Source: Acidimicrobiales bacterium (GTDB lineage Bacteria; Actinomycetota; Acidimicrobiia; Acidimicrobiales; Aldehydirespiratoraceae). Taken from it: a stretch of DNA of 64,000 nucleotides. The notes under the pieces were generated by a model. That model saw only the letters and a list, made by a program, of their open reading frames with translations, made no database searches and was not told the DNA's origin. The stretch lies in NCBI GenBank assembly GCA_033344915.1, contig JAWPML010000001.1:782369-846368 (forward strand). Direction: 5' to 3'. Both the position numbers and the translations under genes were made by a program. Shown here piece after piece: positions 16,597 through 26,493 of this stretch. Position 1 is the first letter of the stretch. The number at the start of each line of letters is the position of its first letter.

Positions 16597-18030
16597 ATGG
16601 GCACGATCACGATCGTCGGGCTCGGGCCCGCCGACGGATCGCTCGTCACCGCGCAGACCACGGACGCGATCGCCGCGGCCGCCCGCTGCTTCGTCCGCAC
16701 GACCCGCCACCCGGCGGCGGCCGTGCTGGCCCCCACTGCGGTGTCGTTCGACGACGTCTACGAGACGGCCGCCGACTTCGACGAGGTCTACGAGACCATC
16801 GCGGCCCGCCTGATCGACGAGGCGGCGGCCGGCGACCTGCTCTACGCGGTTCCCGGCTCGCCGCTCGTCCTCGAGCGCAGCGTGGCGATCCTGCGGGAGC
16901 GAGCCGGGGCCGCCGGGGTCGGACTCGTCGAACTCCCCGCGGTCTCCTTCCTCGATCTCGTCTGGCAGCGGATGGGCGACCCCGTCGAGTCCAACGTGAC
17001 GCTGATCGACGGCCATCGCTTCGCCGAGCAGGCTGCTGGCCGGGCCGGCCCGTTCCTCGTCGCCCACTGTCACTCGAAGGCCGTGCTGTCGGACATCAAG
17101 TTGGCGATCGACGAGCCGCCGTCGGAGGTGATCGTCCTGCGCCACCTCGGGCTCGACAGCGAGACGGTGTCACCCGTCGCGTGGGCCGATCTCGACCGCG
17201 ACGTCGCTGCCGACCACCTGACCTCGCTCTGGATCGGCCCGCTGACCGAACCCGTCGCCCCCGAGTTCGCCCGGTTCGAGGAGCTCGTGCGGGTGCTGCG
17301 CGAACAGTGCCCGTGGGACCGCAAGCAGACCCACGCCAGCCTCCGTCAGCACCTGCTCGAGGAGACGCACGAGACGCTGGAGGCGATCGACGCTCGGGCC
17401 GCCCTGGCCGACGACGAGTACGACGCCGATCTCGACGAGCACCTCGCCGAGGAGCTGGGGGACCTGCTCTACCAGATCTTCTTCCACGCCCGGCTGGCCT
17501 CCGAGCGCGGCGCCTTCACCGTCGCCGATGTCGCCCGCGGGGTGCACGACAAGCTGGTGGTGCGTCATCCCCACGTCTTCGGCGACGTCAGCGCCGACGA
17601 CGCCGACACGGTCCTCTCCAACTGGGAGGCGATCAAGCGGGAGGAGAAGGGACGCGAGTCGGCGATGGACGGCATCCCGTCAGCCCTTCCGGCGCTGCTC
17701 TTCGCCCTGAAGTCGCAGAAGCGGGCCGCCGGTGTCGGTTTCGACTGGTCCGGTGGGCCGGAGGTCGCCTACGCCGACGTGGAGGACGAGCTCGCCGAAG
17801 TGCGTGAGGATCCGTCCGAGCACGAGGTCGGTGACCTGCTCTTCGCCGCCGTGCAGGTCGCCCGCCGGCTCGACATCGACCCCGAGTCCGCCCTGCGGGG
17901 CGCCGCCAACCGGTTCATCCGCCGGTTCCGTTCGGTCGAGGCGATGGCGGCGGACGACGGGCTGGACATCGCGGGGGCGTCGGTCCCGGAGTTGGAGTCC
18001 CTGTGGCAACGGGCGAAGGCGGCGGACTGA
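16597..18030 (+). CDS. mazG: MazG nucleoside triphosphate pyrophosphohydrolase fused to a tetrapyrrole-methylase-like domain
   Basis: A 477-residue protein with the YabN architecture. The N-terminal tetrapyrrole-methylase-like domain (about 1-220) starts TITIVGLGPADGSLVT and has YAVPGSPLVLERSV. The C-terminal part carries two MazG helical modules: PWDRKQTHASLRQHLLEETHE with the metal-binding ExxE plus EELGDLLYQIFFHA (about 240-305), and the partner module with EHEVGDLLFAAVQVARR (about 405-420). MazG hydrolyses noncanonical and excess NTPs for housecleaning. The activity of the methylase-like half is not known in general. It sits between the parvulin-like gene and eno. Confidence 0.93.
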   Translation: MGTITIVGLGPADGSLVTAQTTDAIAAAARCFVRTTRHPAAAVLAPTAVSFDDVYETAADFDEVYETIAARLIDEAAAGDLLYAVPGSPLVLERSVAILRERAGAAGVGLVELPAVSFLDLVWQRMGDPVESNVTLIDGHRFAEQAAGRAGPFLVAHCHSKAVLSDIKLAIDEPPSEVIVLRHLGLDSETVSPVAWADLDRDVAADHLTSLWIGPLTEPVAPEFARFEELVRVLREQCPWDRKQTHASLRQHLLEETHETLEAIDARAALADDEYDADLDEHLAEELGDLLYQIFFHARLASERGAFTVADVARGVHDKLVVRHPHVFGDVSADDADTVLSNWEAIKREEKGRESAMDGIPSALPALLFALKSQKRAAGVGFDWSGGPEVAYADVEDELAEVREDPSEHEVGDLLFAAVQVARRLDIDPESALRGAANRFIRRFRSVEAMAADDGLDIAGASVPELESLWQRAKAAD

Positions 18031-18149
18031 AGACGACTGGATTCCGGCCGGCGCGGACGCGAGACTGAACGGGATCCCGGCGGTCGGAGGATCCTTCGAC
18101 CGTCGCGCGGATCGCGCGAATACCTCACGCTGCGCGCGATGGTCGGTAA

Positions 18150-19481
<1,332 letters not shown>

Positions 19482-19490
19482 GCGTCCGTC

Positions 19491-19808
19491 ATGGCTGAAG
19501 CCGCCGCGCCGCGTTCCGGCCGCATCGTGCGGGCCGGCCTCGCCGCGATCACGCTGTCCGTCGGCGTCGGGCTCGCCGCGATCCCGGTCGGCAACTGGTT
19601 CGACCAGCGAGGTGAACTGGACGACGCCCGGGTCCGCCGCGCCGCGCTCCAGGCCGAGATCGACGCGATCGAGGGCGACATCGAGGGGATTCTCGGGCCC
19701 GACGGGTTCGACGTGGCGGCCCGCTGCCGGAGCTTCTACGTGGAACCCGGCGAGGAGCTCTACGCCGTTCCCGGCCTCCAGGGCTGTGTGACACATCCGA
19801 CACCCTGA
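19491..19808 (+). CDS. septum formation initiator (DivIC/FtsL-like)
   Basis: Small bitopic membrane protein of 105 residues. It has one membrane helix (about 14-34, AGLAAITLSVGVGLAAIPVG) followed by a short coiled coil (GELDDARVRRAALQAEIDAIE) and a C-terminal region with two cysteines. This matches the septum-formation-initiator family that joins FtsQ/FtsL in the divisome, and the position right after eno is conserved in actinobacteria. It is likely co-transcribed with eno. Confidence 0.8.
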   Translation: MAEAAAPRSGRIVRAGLAAITLSVGVGLAAIPVGNWFDQRGELDDARVRRAALQAEIDAIEGDIEGILGPDGFDVAARCRSFYVEPGEELYAVPGLQGCVTHPTP

Positions 19809-19878
19809 ACGGCGTTCCAGAGTCGGGCGCGGCCGACGCGCGGCGCTACCGTGAGCCGACACGCGTGCAGGGGGCTCG

Positions 19879-20829
19879 ATGACCGCGAAACCAGTCGAAG
19901 CAGTCGGTCTCGTCCGCACGTTCGGAGACCTGCGCGCCGTTGACGGCATCGATCTCTCGGTGGACGCCGGGGAGATCTTCGGCTTTCTCGGCCCGAACGG
20001 CGCCGGCAAGTCCACCACCGTGCGCATGCTCGTCACCCTCCTGCGACCGACCGCAGGCACGGCCCGGGTGGCCGGATTCGACGTGGTGAAGGACGCGAAC
20101 GCGGTGCGGCGCTCGATCGGCGTCGCCCTTCAGGACGCGGCGATCGATCCGCTGATGACGGGCAACGAGTTGCTCCGGCTCCAGGCCGTCCTGCACGGCC
20201 TCGGCGGCAAGGTCGGCATCGCCCGTTCCGACGAGCTGCTCGAACGGGTCGGACTCACCGCGGCGGGTGATCGCCGCGTCGGCACCTACTCGGGCGGCAT
20301 GCGGCGCCGGCTCGACCTCGCCCTGGCCCTCATCCACCGACCCACCGTGCTGTTCCTCGACGAGCCCACGACCGGCCTGGACCCGACGAGCCGCCTGGCC
20401 GTGTGGGAAGAGGTGCGCTCGCTGAACGACGAGGGCACGACGGTGTTCCTCACCACCCAGTACCTCGAGGAGGCCGACGAGCTCGCCGGCCGCATCGCGA
20501 TCATCGACGGCGGCAAGATCGTGCGCGAGGGCGACCCGACCACGCTGAAGGAACAGGTCGGCGATCCCACGCTCCGGATCGAGGTGGGGGATGCCGTGAT
20601 GATCGACATCGCCCGATCCGTGATGGCGACGTTCGGGGACGAACGTCCGGCCCGGGCCGGACGTGTCGCCATCGGGCTGAAGGACGGCGCGGCCCGACTC
20701 GCCGACGTCGTGCGCGCCCTCGACGAGCAGGGTGTGCCGGTCGCCCATGTCGAGCTGGACTCGCCGAGCCTCGACGACGTCTTCGCGGATGCGACCGGAC
20801 GCCGGCTCGAGGGCGCCGAAACGACATGA
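19879..20829 (+). CDS. ABC transporter ATP-binding protein (DrrA-type exporter)
   Basis: Nucleotide-binding subunit of an ABC-2 exporter. The 316-residue protein has Walker A GPNGAGKSTT (about residues 38-47), the Q-loop region, signature YSGGMRRRLDLA, Walker B VLFLDEPTTGLDP and the H-loop in VFLTTQYLEEADELA, followed by the C-terminal DrrA-like extension (about 225-316). A TACCGT -10-like element lies at 19847-19852. The stop overlaps the first permease gene by 4 nt, so the three genes 19879-22441 form one operon. The substrate cannot be told; DrrA relatives export antibiotics, lipids or drugs. Confidence 0.92.
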   Translation: MTAKPVEAVGLVRTFGDLRAVDGIDLSVDAGEIFGFLGPNGAGKSTTVRMLVTLLRPTAGTARVAGFDVVKDANAVRRSIGVALQDAAIDPLMTGNELLRLQAVLHGLGGKVGIARSDELLERVGLTAAGDRRVGTYSGGMRRRLDLALALIHRPTVLFLDEPTTGLDPTSRLAVWEEVRSLNDEGTTVFLTTQYLEEADELAGRIAIIDGGKIVREGDPTTLKEQVGDPTLRIEVGDAVMIDIARSVMATFGDERPARAGRVAIGLKDGAARLADVVRALDEQGVPVAHVELDSPSLDDVFADATGRRLEGAETT

Positions 20830-21635
20830 CGGCCGTCCTCGACGCCCCGCGATCGCGGCTCCTGGTCACGGTCGAACAGGTCTGGTCGCTCTCGGTGCGC
20901 GCCACGGTGGCGACGTTTCGGCGGCCGACGGACTTCATCCCGGGCCTCGTGTTCCCCCTGCTCATGGCGGCGGTCTACGCCTCACAGTTCTCGCGGGCCG
21001 TCGATCTGCCGGCCTTTCCCGAGGTCGATTCGTTCCTCCAGTTCATCCTGCCGTCGTCGATCCTCCAGGGGATCGCGTTCAACGCGTCCAACGCGGGGAG
21101 CGACATGGCGACCGACATCGAGACCGGCTTCTTCGACCGCCTGATCTCCAGCCCCGTCGCCCGCCAGAGCGTCCTGATCGGGCGGGTCGCCGGTGCGGCA
21201 TCGGCCGCGGCGGTGCAGGCGATGTTCCTGATGGGCGTGTTCCTCGTCTTCGGCGCTCCGGTGAAGAGCGGGCTGGCCGGGGCCGTCGCCCTGGTCATCA
21301 TCTCGGTCGCCCTCGGCGTCGCCCTGTCGGGCTTCGGGCTCGCGGTGGCGATCCGCACCGGCAGCACCGAGGCCACGCAGGCGATGTTCCCGCTGATCTT
21401 CGTCATGATCTTCATCAGCTCCGCCTTCTTCCCGACCGCGCTGATGAAGGGCTGGTACCAGTCGGTCGCCGAGGTCAATCCGTTCACCCTCATCATCAAC
21501 CCCACCCGCAACCTGGTGATCTCCGGCTGGAGTTGGTCGGACTTCGGGCAGGCGCTGTCGATGACGGCGCTGGTCGCCGTCTTCTCGCTCGGTCTCGCGT
21601 ATCGGGCCTATCTGCGGCGGTTGCGCGTCTCATGA
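20826..21635 (+). CDS. ABC-2 type permease, first subunit
   Basis: A 269-residue membrane protein with six predicted helices, including FIPGLVFPLLMAAVYA, AVALVIISVALGVALSGFGLAV and the re-entrant FVMIFISSAFFPTALM. It has the typical ABC-2 end VNPFTLIINPTRNLVI. It starts on ATGA overlapping the ATPase stop and overlaps the second permease by 4 nt in the same way. It pairs with the ATPase and the second permease as a heteromeric DrrABC-type exporter. Confidence 0.88.
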   Translation: MTAVLDAPRSRLLVTVEQVWSLSVRATVATFRRPTDFIPGLVFPLLMAAVYASQFSRAVDLPAFPEVDSFLQFILPSSILQGIAFNASNAGSDMATDIETGFFDRLISSPVARQSVLIGRVAGAASAAAVQAMFLMGVFLVFGAPVKSGLAGAVALVIISVALGVALSGFGLAVAIRTGSTEATQAMFPLIFVMIFISSAFFPTALMKGWYQSVAEVNPFTLIINPTRNLVISGWSWSDFGQALSMTALVAVFSLGLAYRAYLRRLRVS

Positions 21636-22441
21636 CCACGACCGCGCCGGTGCGCGCCACGACGACCGACGAGTACGTCCCGTTCGTCCCCACCATCGCG
21701 GGGATGGCCCGTCGCAACCTGACCCGGCTCGTTCGGCTTCCGTCGATCACGGTGCCGATGGTGGTGATGCCCATGTTCTTCGTCATCGCGTTCACCGGCA
21801 GCTTCGACGGCATCACGCGGGTGGAGGGCTACCCGACGCCGAAGATCGTCAACTGGGTCGCCGCCTTCGCGATGCTCCAGGGCGCGTCGTTCGCCGGTGT
21901 CGGCACCGCCGGTGCGATGGCGAACGATCTCGAGAGCGGGTTCGTCGACCGCTTGCTGGTCAGCCCGATCCGCCGTTCGGCGATCCTCGTCGCGCCGCTC
22001 GTCTACACGCTGGTGCGAGCCATGATGCCGATCACGGTCGTGCTGATCGTCGCCACGTTTCAGGATCTGTCCGCCCCCGGCGGCGTGCTGGGGGTGCTCA
22101 TGGCGTATGTCGGCGGGATCGGCGGTGCCCTGCTCTTCGGCTCGTTCGCGCTGGCGGTCGTGCTGCGCATCGGCGACGTGAAGGCGATGGCCATCGTGCA
22201 GATGGTGTCGTTCTCGCTGATGTTCCCGTCGATCGGTCAGGTGCCGATCACGCTCCTGAGCGGCTGGATGCACGGCGTCGCCCGGGTCAACCCGATCACG
22301 AACCTCCTGCGCCTCACCCGGCAGGGCTTCATCGGTGACGTCACCTGGGCGCAGACCTGGCCCGGCCTGCTCGTGCTGGGGATCGGCATTCCGGTGATGT
22401 TGGCGTGGGCCCGGCTCGAGCTCGAGCGTCGCGCCCCCTGA
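21632..22441 (+). CDS. ABC-2 type permease, second subunit
   Basis: Second 269-residue permease, the same length as the first and clearly paralogous to it: TVPMVVMPMFFVIAF, ANDLESGFVDRLLVSPIRRSAIL and VARVNPITNLLRLTRQG align with the corresponding segments of its neighbour. Six helices are predicted. The two probably form the heterodimeric pore of the exporter. It ends 9 nt before the convergent Lrp-type regulator gene. Confidence 0.88.
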   Translation: MTTTAPVRATTTDEYVPFVPTIAGMARRNLTRLVRLPSITVPMVVMPMFFVIAFTGSFDGITRVEGYPTPKIVNWVAAFAMLQGASFAGVGTAGAMANDLESGFVDRLLVSPIRRSAILVAPLVYTLVRAMMPITVVLIVATFQDLSAPGGVLGVLMAYVGGIGGALLFGSFALAVVLRIGDVKAMAIVQMVSFSLMFPSIGQVPITLLSGWMHGVARVNPITNLLRLTRQGFIGDVTWAQTWPGLLVLGIGIPVMLAWARLELERRAP

Positions 22442-22450
22442 CACCGGGAT

Positions 22451-22909
22451 TCACTCGAGCGGCACGTCCCGCAGCACCACCGGGGTCGTGGTCACCACGT
22501 TCGTGATCGTGTCGCCGTACTCCCAGAAGCGCTCGACCACCTCGTTGAGATGGGCGACGTCACGGACCCGCACCCGGATGACGTGGGACTCGCTGCCGGT
22601 CACGCGATGGCACTCGACGACCTCGGGCGTCTCCTGGGCGAGCCGGTCGACCTCGGCCGCGTTGGGGCCGGCCGAGTGCACCCGGACGACCACCAGCATG
22701 GGGTAGCCGAAGGCGTCGGGGTCGATGACGGTGCGGTAGCCGCGGATCACGCCGTCGCGCTCGAGGCGACGGACCCGCTCGGTCGTCGCCGGGGCGGAGA
22801 GGCCGACCCGCTCGCCGAGCTCACGCATGCTGACCCGACCGTCGGCGGCCAGTTCGCTCAGGATCCGGCGGTTGATCGGGTCGATCGGTTTCGGAGGCGT
22901 CCACGGCAT
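22451..22909 (-). CDS. Lrp/AsnC family transcriptional regulator
   Basis: A 152-residue feast/famine-type regulator. The N-terminal winged helix-turn-helix (IDPINRRILSELAADGRVSMRELGERVGLSAPATTERVRRLERDGVIRGY, about residues 9-58, given here only as its endpoints and flow) is followed by the RAM ligand-binding domain with EVVECHRVTGSESHVIRV. ATG 22909 is preferred to an upstream in-frame codon because TATCAT (forward 22917-22922) ends 7 nt upstream, consistent with a leaderless message. Its target is unknown. The convergent ABC exporter and the divergent molybdo-enzyme maturation genes are both candidates. Confidence 0.9.
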   Translation of the reverse strand: MPWTPPKPIDPINRRILSELAADGRVSMRELGERVGLSAPATTERVRRLERDGVIRGYRTVIDPDAFGYPMLVVVRVHSAGPNAAEVDRLAQETPEVVECHRVTGSESHVIRVRVRDVAHLNEVVERFWEYGDTITNVVTTTPVVLRDVPLE

Positions 22910-22916
22910 GGTGCCG

Positions 22917-22922
22917 ATGATA
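22917..22922 (-). promoter_or_regulatory. -10 element for leaderless Lrp-type gene
   Basis: TATCAT on the minus strand, 7 nt before ATG 22909. No clear -35 is seen. Confidence 0.45.
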
Positions 22923-23025
22923 GCAAGGTGAGTATGACGATCCGGCTTCAAAATCTCAGGTCAGATATCGGTCAGGAGCGAGGATTCCACGGAATCGTCG
23001 GCGGCGGCTTCGGTATCATGGCGTC

Positions 23026-23193
23026 ATGAACACCGATCCCCGTGACTTCGAGAACCAGTTCGCCGAGCTGACCTGCCGGTGGAACGCCCATCAGGACCTC
23101 CGTCGGAACCATGCGTCCGTCGCCGATCTCGCCGCCAGCCGGCGCGACCTCGACGCGGCACGCGCCCGGGTCCGCGGCCTGAACGTCGCCTGA
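23026..23193 (+). CDS. small hypothetical protein, 55 aa
   Basis: Short open frame from ATG to TGA coding for a charged, helix-prone protein (MNTDPRDFENQFAELTCRWN, then Arg/Ala/Asp-rich). TATCAT at 23014-23019 ends 6 nt before the ATG, so it would be read from a leaderless transcript, which argues for a real gene. No family is recognised. It sits between the divergent Lrp gene and xdhC-like genes, ending 28 nt before the next start. Confidence 0.5.
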   Translation: MNTDPRDFENQFAELTCRWNAHQDLRRNHASVADLAASRRDLDAARARVRGLNVA

Positions 23194-23221
23194 TCGACGC
23201 TCCAGCGGGCATGCTGGAGCC

Positions 23222-23536
23222 GTGAAGGAACTGTTCGCCGACATCGACCGCTGGCGCGCCGCCGGGCAACGAGTCGCCGTCGCGCGCGTCGTGGACCTCG
23301 AGGGCTCCGGCCCCCGGCTGCCGGGCGCCGCCATGGTCGTCTCGGAGGCCGGCGATGTCGCCGGTTCGGTCTCCGGCGGCTGTGTCGAGGGCGCCGTCGT
23401 CGTCGAGGCGCTCGACGTGCTCGACACCGGCGAGCGCCGGATGGTCACGTTCGGCTACAGCGACGACGAGGCCTTCGCCGTCGGGCTCACGTGCGGCGGC
23501 ACGATCCATCTGTTCATCGAGCCACTGGACTGGTGA
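23222..23536 (+). CDS. XdhC/CoxI N-terminal domain protein
   Basis: A 104-residue protein equal to the XdhC_CoxI domain: VARVVDLEGSGPRLPGAAMVVSE, then GDVAGSVSGGCVEGAVVVEA with the conserved glycine/cysteine pattern, and GLTCGGTIHLFIEPL at the end. XdhC proteins bind molybdenum cofactor, protect it and insert it into xanthine-dehydrogenase/CO-dehydrogenase type enzymes. Here the family's two domains are split into adjacent genes; the C-terminal one starts 4 nt after this stop. Confidence 0.85.
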   Translation: MKELFADIDRWRAAGQRVAVARVVDLEGSGPRLPGAAMVVSEAGDVAGSVSGGCVEGAVVVEALDVLDTGERRMVTFGYSDDEAFAVGLTCGGTIHLFIEPLDW

Positions 23537-23540
23537 CCTG

Positions 23541-24326
23541 ATGGGCGCGGTGTACGACCATCTGCGTGACGCAGTGCAGGCCGAGGATCCCGTCGCGCTG
23601 GCGACGATCATCGAGGGCCCCGGTACCGGCGCGAAGCTGCTCGTGCGTCCGAGTGGCGATGCGGAAGGGTCACTGGGGAACGAGGACCTCGACCGGGTCG
23701 TGGCCCGAGACGCCATCGGCGAGCTGGCGGCCGGGCGGTCCGGCATCCGCCACTATGGCGAGCACGGCGAGGCCCGCGAGGGCGTGGTGTCCGTGTTCAT
23801 CGAGAGCTTCGCGGCGCCGCCGAAGATGGTGATCTTCGGAGCGGTCGACTTCACCGCGGCGCTCGCCCGCGTCGGCAAGCTGCTCGGCTACCGGGTGACG
23901 GTCTGCGATGCCCGCGAGGTCTTCGCGACGCCGGCACGTTTCCCGATGGCCGACGACGTGGTCGTCGACTGGCCGGACCGGCTGCTCGCCGAGATCGGTG
24001 CCGACCTCGGCCCCCGCGACGCCGTCTGCATCCTCACCCACGATGCGAAGTTCGATGTCCCCGCCGTCACCGCCGCGCTCACGACCGACGTGGGCTACAT
24101 CGGGGTGATGGGCAGCCGTCGGACCCACGACGACCGGACCGCGCGCCTCGTCGACGCCGGCGTGGACCAGGCCGGTCTCGACCGACTGCGGTCACCGATC
24201 GGGCTCGACATCGGCGCCCGCACGCCCGAGGAGACGGCGGTGTCGATCGTCGCCGAGATCATCGGCGAACGCACCGGACGCATCGCCCAGGCGCTCTCCG
24301 AGACCGAGGGCCCGATCCACGGCTGA
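23541..24326 (+). CDS. XdhC Rossmann-domain protein
   Basis: A 261-residue partner of the preceding gene. Its N-terminal half resembles a linker, and its C-terminal half is the XdhC_C Rossmann fold: PPKMVIFGAVDFTAALARVGKLLGYRVTVCD (about residues 94-124, key features VIFGAVDF), FPMADDVVVDWP, ILTHDAKFDVPAV, YIGVMGSRRTHDDR and the ending GLDIGARTPEETAVSIVAEI. The usual glycine-rich loop GAG/GGG reads GAVDF, a mild deviation. Together with the preceding gene it would handle molybdenum cofactor sulfuration or insertion. ATG 23541 is used. Confidence 0.85.
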   Translation: MGAVYDHLRDAVQAEDPVALATIIEGPGTGAKLLVRPSGDAEGSLGNEDLDRVVARDAIGELAAGRSGIRHYGEHGEAREGVVSVFIESFAAPPKMVIFGAVDFTAALARVGKLLGYRVTVCDAREVFATPARFPMADDVVVDWPDRLLAEIGADLGPRDAVCILTHDAKFDVPAVTAALTTDVGYIGVMGSRRTHDDRTARLVDAGVDQAGLDRLRSPIGLDIGARTPEETAVSIVAEIIGERTGRIAQALSETEGPIHG

Positions 24327-24334
24327 CGGGCCGG

Positions 24335-24994
24335 TCAAGCCTTGGGGATCGCGACGAACGCCACGCTCACGTAGTGAAGCGCGGCGCCGCCGATCACGAA
24401 GAGATGGAAGATCTCGTGGTAGCCGAAGTGGTGGGGCCACGGGTTGGGGCGTCGGAGGGCGTAGACGGCCGCGCCGAAGGTGTAGAGCAGGCCGCCCACG
24501 GCGACGAGGGTGAACCCGGCCACGCCGAGGCTCGACCACATGTCGAACATGACGAAGACCGCCACCCAGCCCACGGCGACGTAGGGCGCGGCGGCGAGGG
24601 GCTTGGGCGCGTCGGGCCAGAGGTTGCGCACGACGATGCCGACCAGCGCCCCGATCCACACGACCGGCAGCACGACCCGGGCCACGCCGGGAGACAGCGC
24701 GAAGACCGCGATCGGCGTGTAGGTGCCGGCGATCGCGATGAAGATCATCGAGTGGTCGAGCCGCTTCATGCGCGAGCGGGCCTTCGGCGCCCAGTCGACG
24801 CGGTGGTAGAGGGCGCTGATCCCGAACAGGCCGGTGATCGCGGCGACGTAGAGGGCGATCACCAGGCGCGGCCTGACGCCCGGGGCGGCGGCGATCATGA
24901 TCGGCGCCAGCGTGAGCGCGACGAAGAAGGCGTACTCGTGGGAGCGGCCCCGCAGGAGCGGTTTCACGAGATCCGGATCAGTGGTGTCGAGCAT
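24335..24994 (-). CDS. hemolysin III / PAQR-family membrane protein
   Basis: A 219-residue seven-helix membrane protein of the HlyIII/YqfA family. It shows HEYAFFVALTLAPIMIAAAP at the start, ISALYHRVDW with the first conserved His, RLDHSMIFIAIAGTYTPIAV, and the C-terminal HHFGYHEIFHLFVIGGAALHY with the other metal-site histidines. Bacterial members are thought to act in lipid or membrane homeostasis. Start ATG 24994 is preferred over ATG 25045: GAGGA lies 7 nt upstream of it, and the longer form would start inside a strong hairpin (25027-25077). Confidence 0.88.
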   Translation of the reverse strand: MLDTTDPDLVKPLLRGRSHEYAFFVALTLAPIMIAAAPGVRPRLVIALYVAAITGLFGISALYHRVDWAPKARSRMKRLDHSMIFIAIAGTYTPIAVFALSPGVARVVLPVVWIGALVGIVVRNLWPDAPKPLAAAPYVAVGWVAVFVMFDMWSSLGVAGFTLVAVGGLLYTFGAAVYALRRPNPWPHHFGYHEIFHLFVIGGAALHYVSVAFVAIPKA

Positions 24995-25026
24995 CGCAGG
25001 ATCCTCAATCTTCTCGAAAGACTCTT

Positions 25027-25077
25027 CGAACTGGTGGGAACTCATCGGGCGAAACCCGATCAGTTTTCACCAGTTCG
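25027..25077 (-). terminator. 20-bp imperfect hairpin between lipoprotein and hemolysin III genes
   Basis: CGAACTGGTG (25027-25036) pairs with CACCAGTTCG (25068-25077). Inside, AGTT pairs with AACT, and ATCGGG (25044-25049) pairs with CCCGAT (25055-25060) around a 5-nt loop. It lies 13 nt past the upstream stop and about 30 nt before the downstream start. It could be a terminator for the lipoprotein operon or an attenuator for the hemolysin III gene. There is no U tract. Confidence 0.55.
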
Positions 25078-25090
25078 GGGTTGGGGGGGG

Positions 25091-25867
25091 TCAGGGCGCA
25101 GGGGAGCGGCGGGGGACGCCGAAGCCCCACACGAGTATGGCGACGATCGCGCCGAACGCGGCGAGGATCAACGCACCGAGCGCGATCAGACGGGGACGAG
25201 CCCAGGTGTCGGCGGTGGACCAGCCGAGGTCGACACCCGGCCGATCTTCACCGCCGAGCGACCACTCCCAGATGTGGATTCCGTCCTCGACGATGTGGGC
25301 ATCGGACGACGTGATGTCGCCCTCGACCTGCACGCGAGCTCGGAAGGTCATCGGGAAGAAGTCCGGAGACGTGGTGTCCACGTTCTCGAACGGGGAGCTC
25401 TCGAGTGCGAACAGCTCCTGGAGGAAGTGCTCGACCGACGAGCGGCTGTCGGCTCGGAGTCGCCAGTCGTCGCCGTCGTTCTCGAGGGTGAGGTCGGCGA
25501 ACACCGTTCCTTCATCGACGGCCTGGGTGAGATACGTCGCCAACGAGATCGTGAAGTCGAACACGAGACGTCCGTCGTCCCGTCGGATGTCGAACGAGTC
25601 GGCGATCTCGTCCAGGAACGGCTCATTCCCGCGGAGAGCGAGGATCTCAACGATGAACCGACGCCCGTCCGCCCGGTCGTACGCATCCAGATCGACGTCC
25701 TCGAACGCCCCGACGATGTCGATCCCGAGGAAGCCCGGATCGTCGGGGTCGACGATCCACTCGACCGAGTAGGTGCCCGTCCCGTCCTCGCCGATGTGGA
25801 GCGTCTCCGTCACCTCGCACGCCGAGAGCGCCAGCGCACATCCGAGGACAACGAGGACACGCCGCAT
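25091..25867 (-). CDS. lipoprotein with C-terminal membrane helix, function unknown
   Basis: A 258-residue protein with a signal peptide MRRVLVVLGCALALSAC (lipobox Cys at residue 17), followed by a beta-rich extracellular domain (TLHIGEDGTGTYSVEWIV) and a C-terminal transmembrane helix LIALGALILAAFGAIVAILVWGF. This architecture, in which a short strand pattern follows the lipobox, resembles the LppM-like lipoproteins of actinobacteria, but the match is only by impression. ATG 25867 lies 2 nt after the upstream gene's stop, so the two are co-transcribed. Confidence 0.65.
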   Translation of the reverse strand: MRRVLVVLGCALALSACEVTETLHIGEDGTGTYSVEWIVDPDDPGFLGIDIVGAFEDVDLDAYDRADGRRFIVEILALRGNEPFLDEIADSFDIRRDDGRLVFDFTISLATYLTQAVDEGTVFADLTLENDGDDWRLRADSRSSVEHFLQELFALESSPFENVDTTSPDFFPMTFRARVQVEGDITSSDAHIVEDGIHIWEWSLGGEDRPGVDLGWSTADTWARPRLIALGALILAAFGAIVAILVWGFGVPRRSPAP

Positions 25868-25869
25868 GG

Positions 25870-26409
25870 TCAGTCCAGGCCGGGGAGGCGTCCTGGGTCG
25901 TCGGGGTTCGCCTCGGGGGCGGGGGGCGGGCCGGCGGGGGACGCCGGCTTGCCGGCACGGACGTGGAAGCTCTGGCGCCAGTCGACGTGGGTACCGCCGT
26001 CGATCGAGAGTTGCCAGGTGTAGCTCTTTCCCGGGGTGACCGGAATCGCCGGGAAATTGATCGCGAGCGGCACCGCGAGCGGCGTGCCGGGTTTCAGGCC
26101 GGCTGGCCGTCCGGCTTCGAAGCGGCCGTGGACGACGAGCGGCTTGTCCCGCACGGTGAAGGGGTGGCCGTCCTCGTCGAGGAGATCGATACGCCACTGG
26201 TGGGGAACATTGGCCCGGTCCCACGGCACCTCGATGCGGATCGCCACGCCCATCGGCTGGGGGCGGGGGCCGATCGCGGTGATGCCACCACCGAGGATGA
26301 ACAGCTTGCCGTCCGCCACCTGGGCCGAGTCGGCGAGGAGCATCGTGACGCGCACGGCCGGCGGCCGGTTGGTCGACACGGGCATGGTGGGATCGACGTT
26401 CGATTCCAT
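25870..26409 (-). CDS. conserved hypothetical protein (DUF6941-like)
   Basis: A 179-residue protein with the pattern VTMLLADSAQVADGKLFILGGGITAIG near the N-terminus, then a beta-sandwich-like core (MGVAIRIEVPWDRAN, HPFTVRDKPLVVHG) and a Pro/Ala-rich tail. The ADSAQVADGKLFILGGG motif is that of a widespread actinobacterial family of unknown function, which I recall as DUF6941. No catalytic residues are apparent. TAGGGT (forward ACCCTA 26416-26421) ends 6 nt before ATG 26409, indicating a leaderless start for this two-gene operon. Confidence 0.6.
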   Translation of the reverse strand: MESNVDPTMPVSTNRPPAVRVTMLLADSAQVADGKLFILGGGITAIGPRPQPMGVAIRIEVPWDRANVPHQWRIDLLDEDGHPFTVRDKPLVVHGRFEAGRPAGLKPGTPLAVPLAINFPAIPVTPGKSYTWQLSIDGGTHVDWRQSFHVRAGKPASPAGPPPAPEANPDDPGRLPGLD

Positions 26410-26493
26410 CGGGGCACCCTACGCCGTGACGCTGCCGACGTCGCGGGCGGGCCGGGGCGAGGGAGCCGGGCCGGAAGGCGCCAGACTGTGCCC

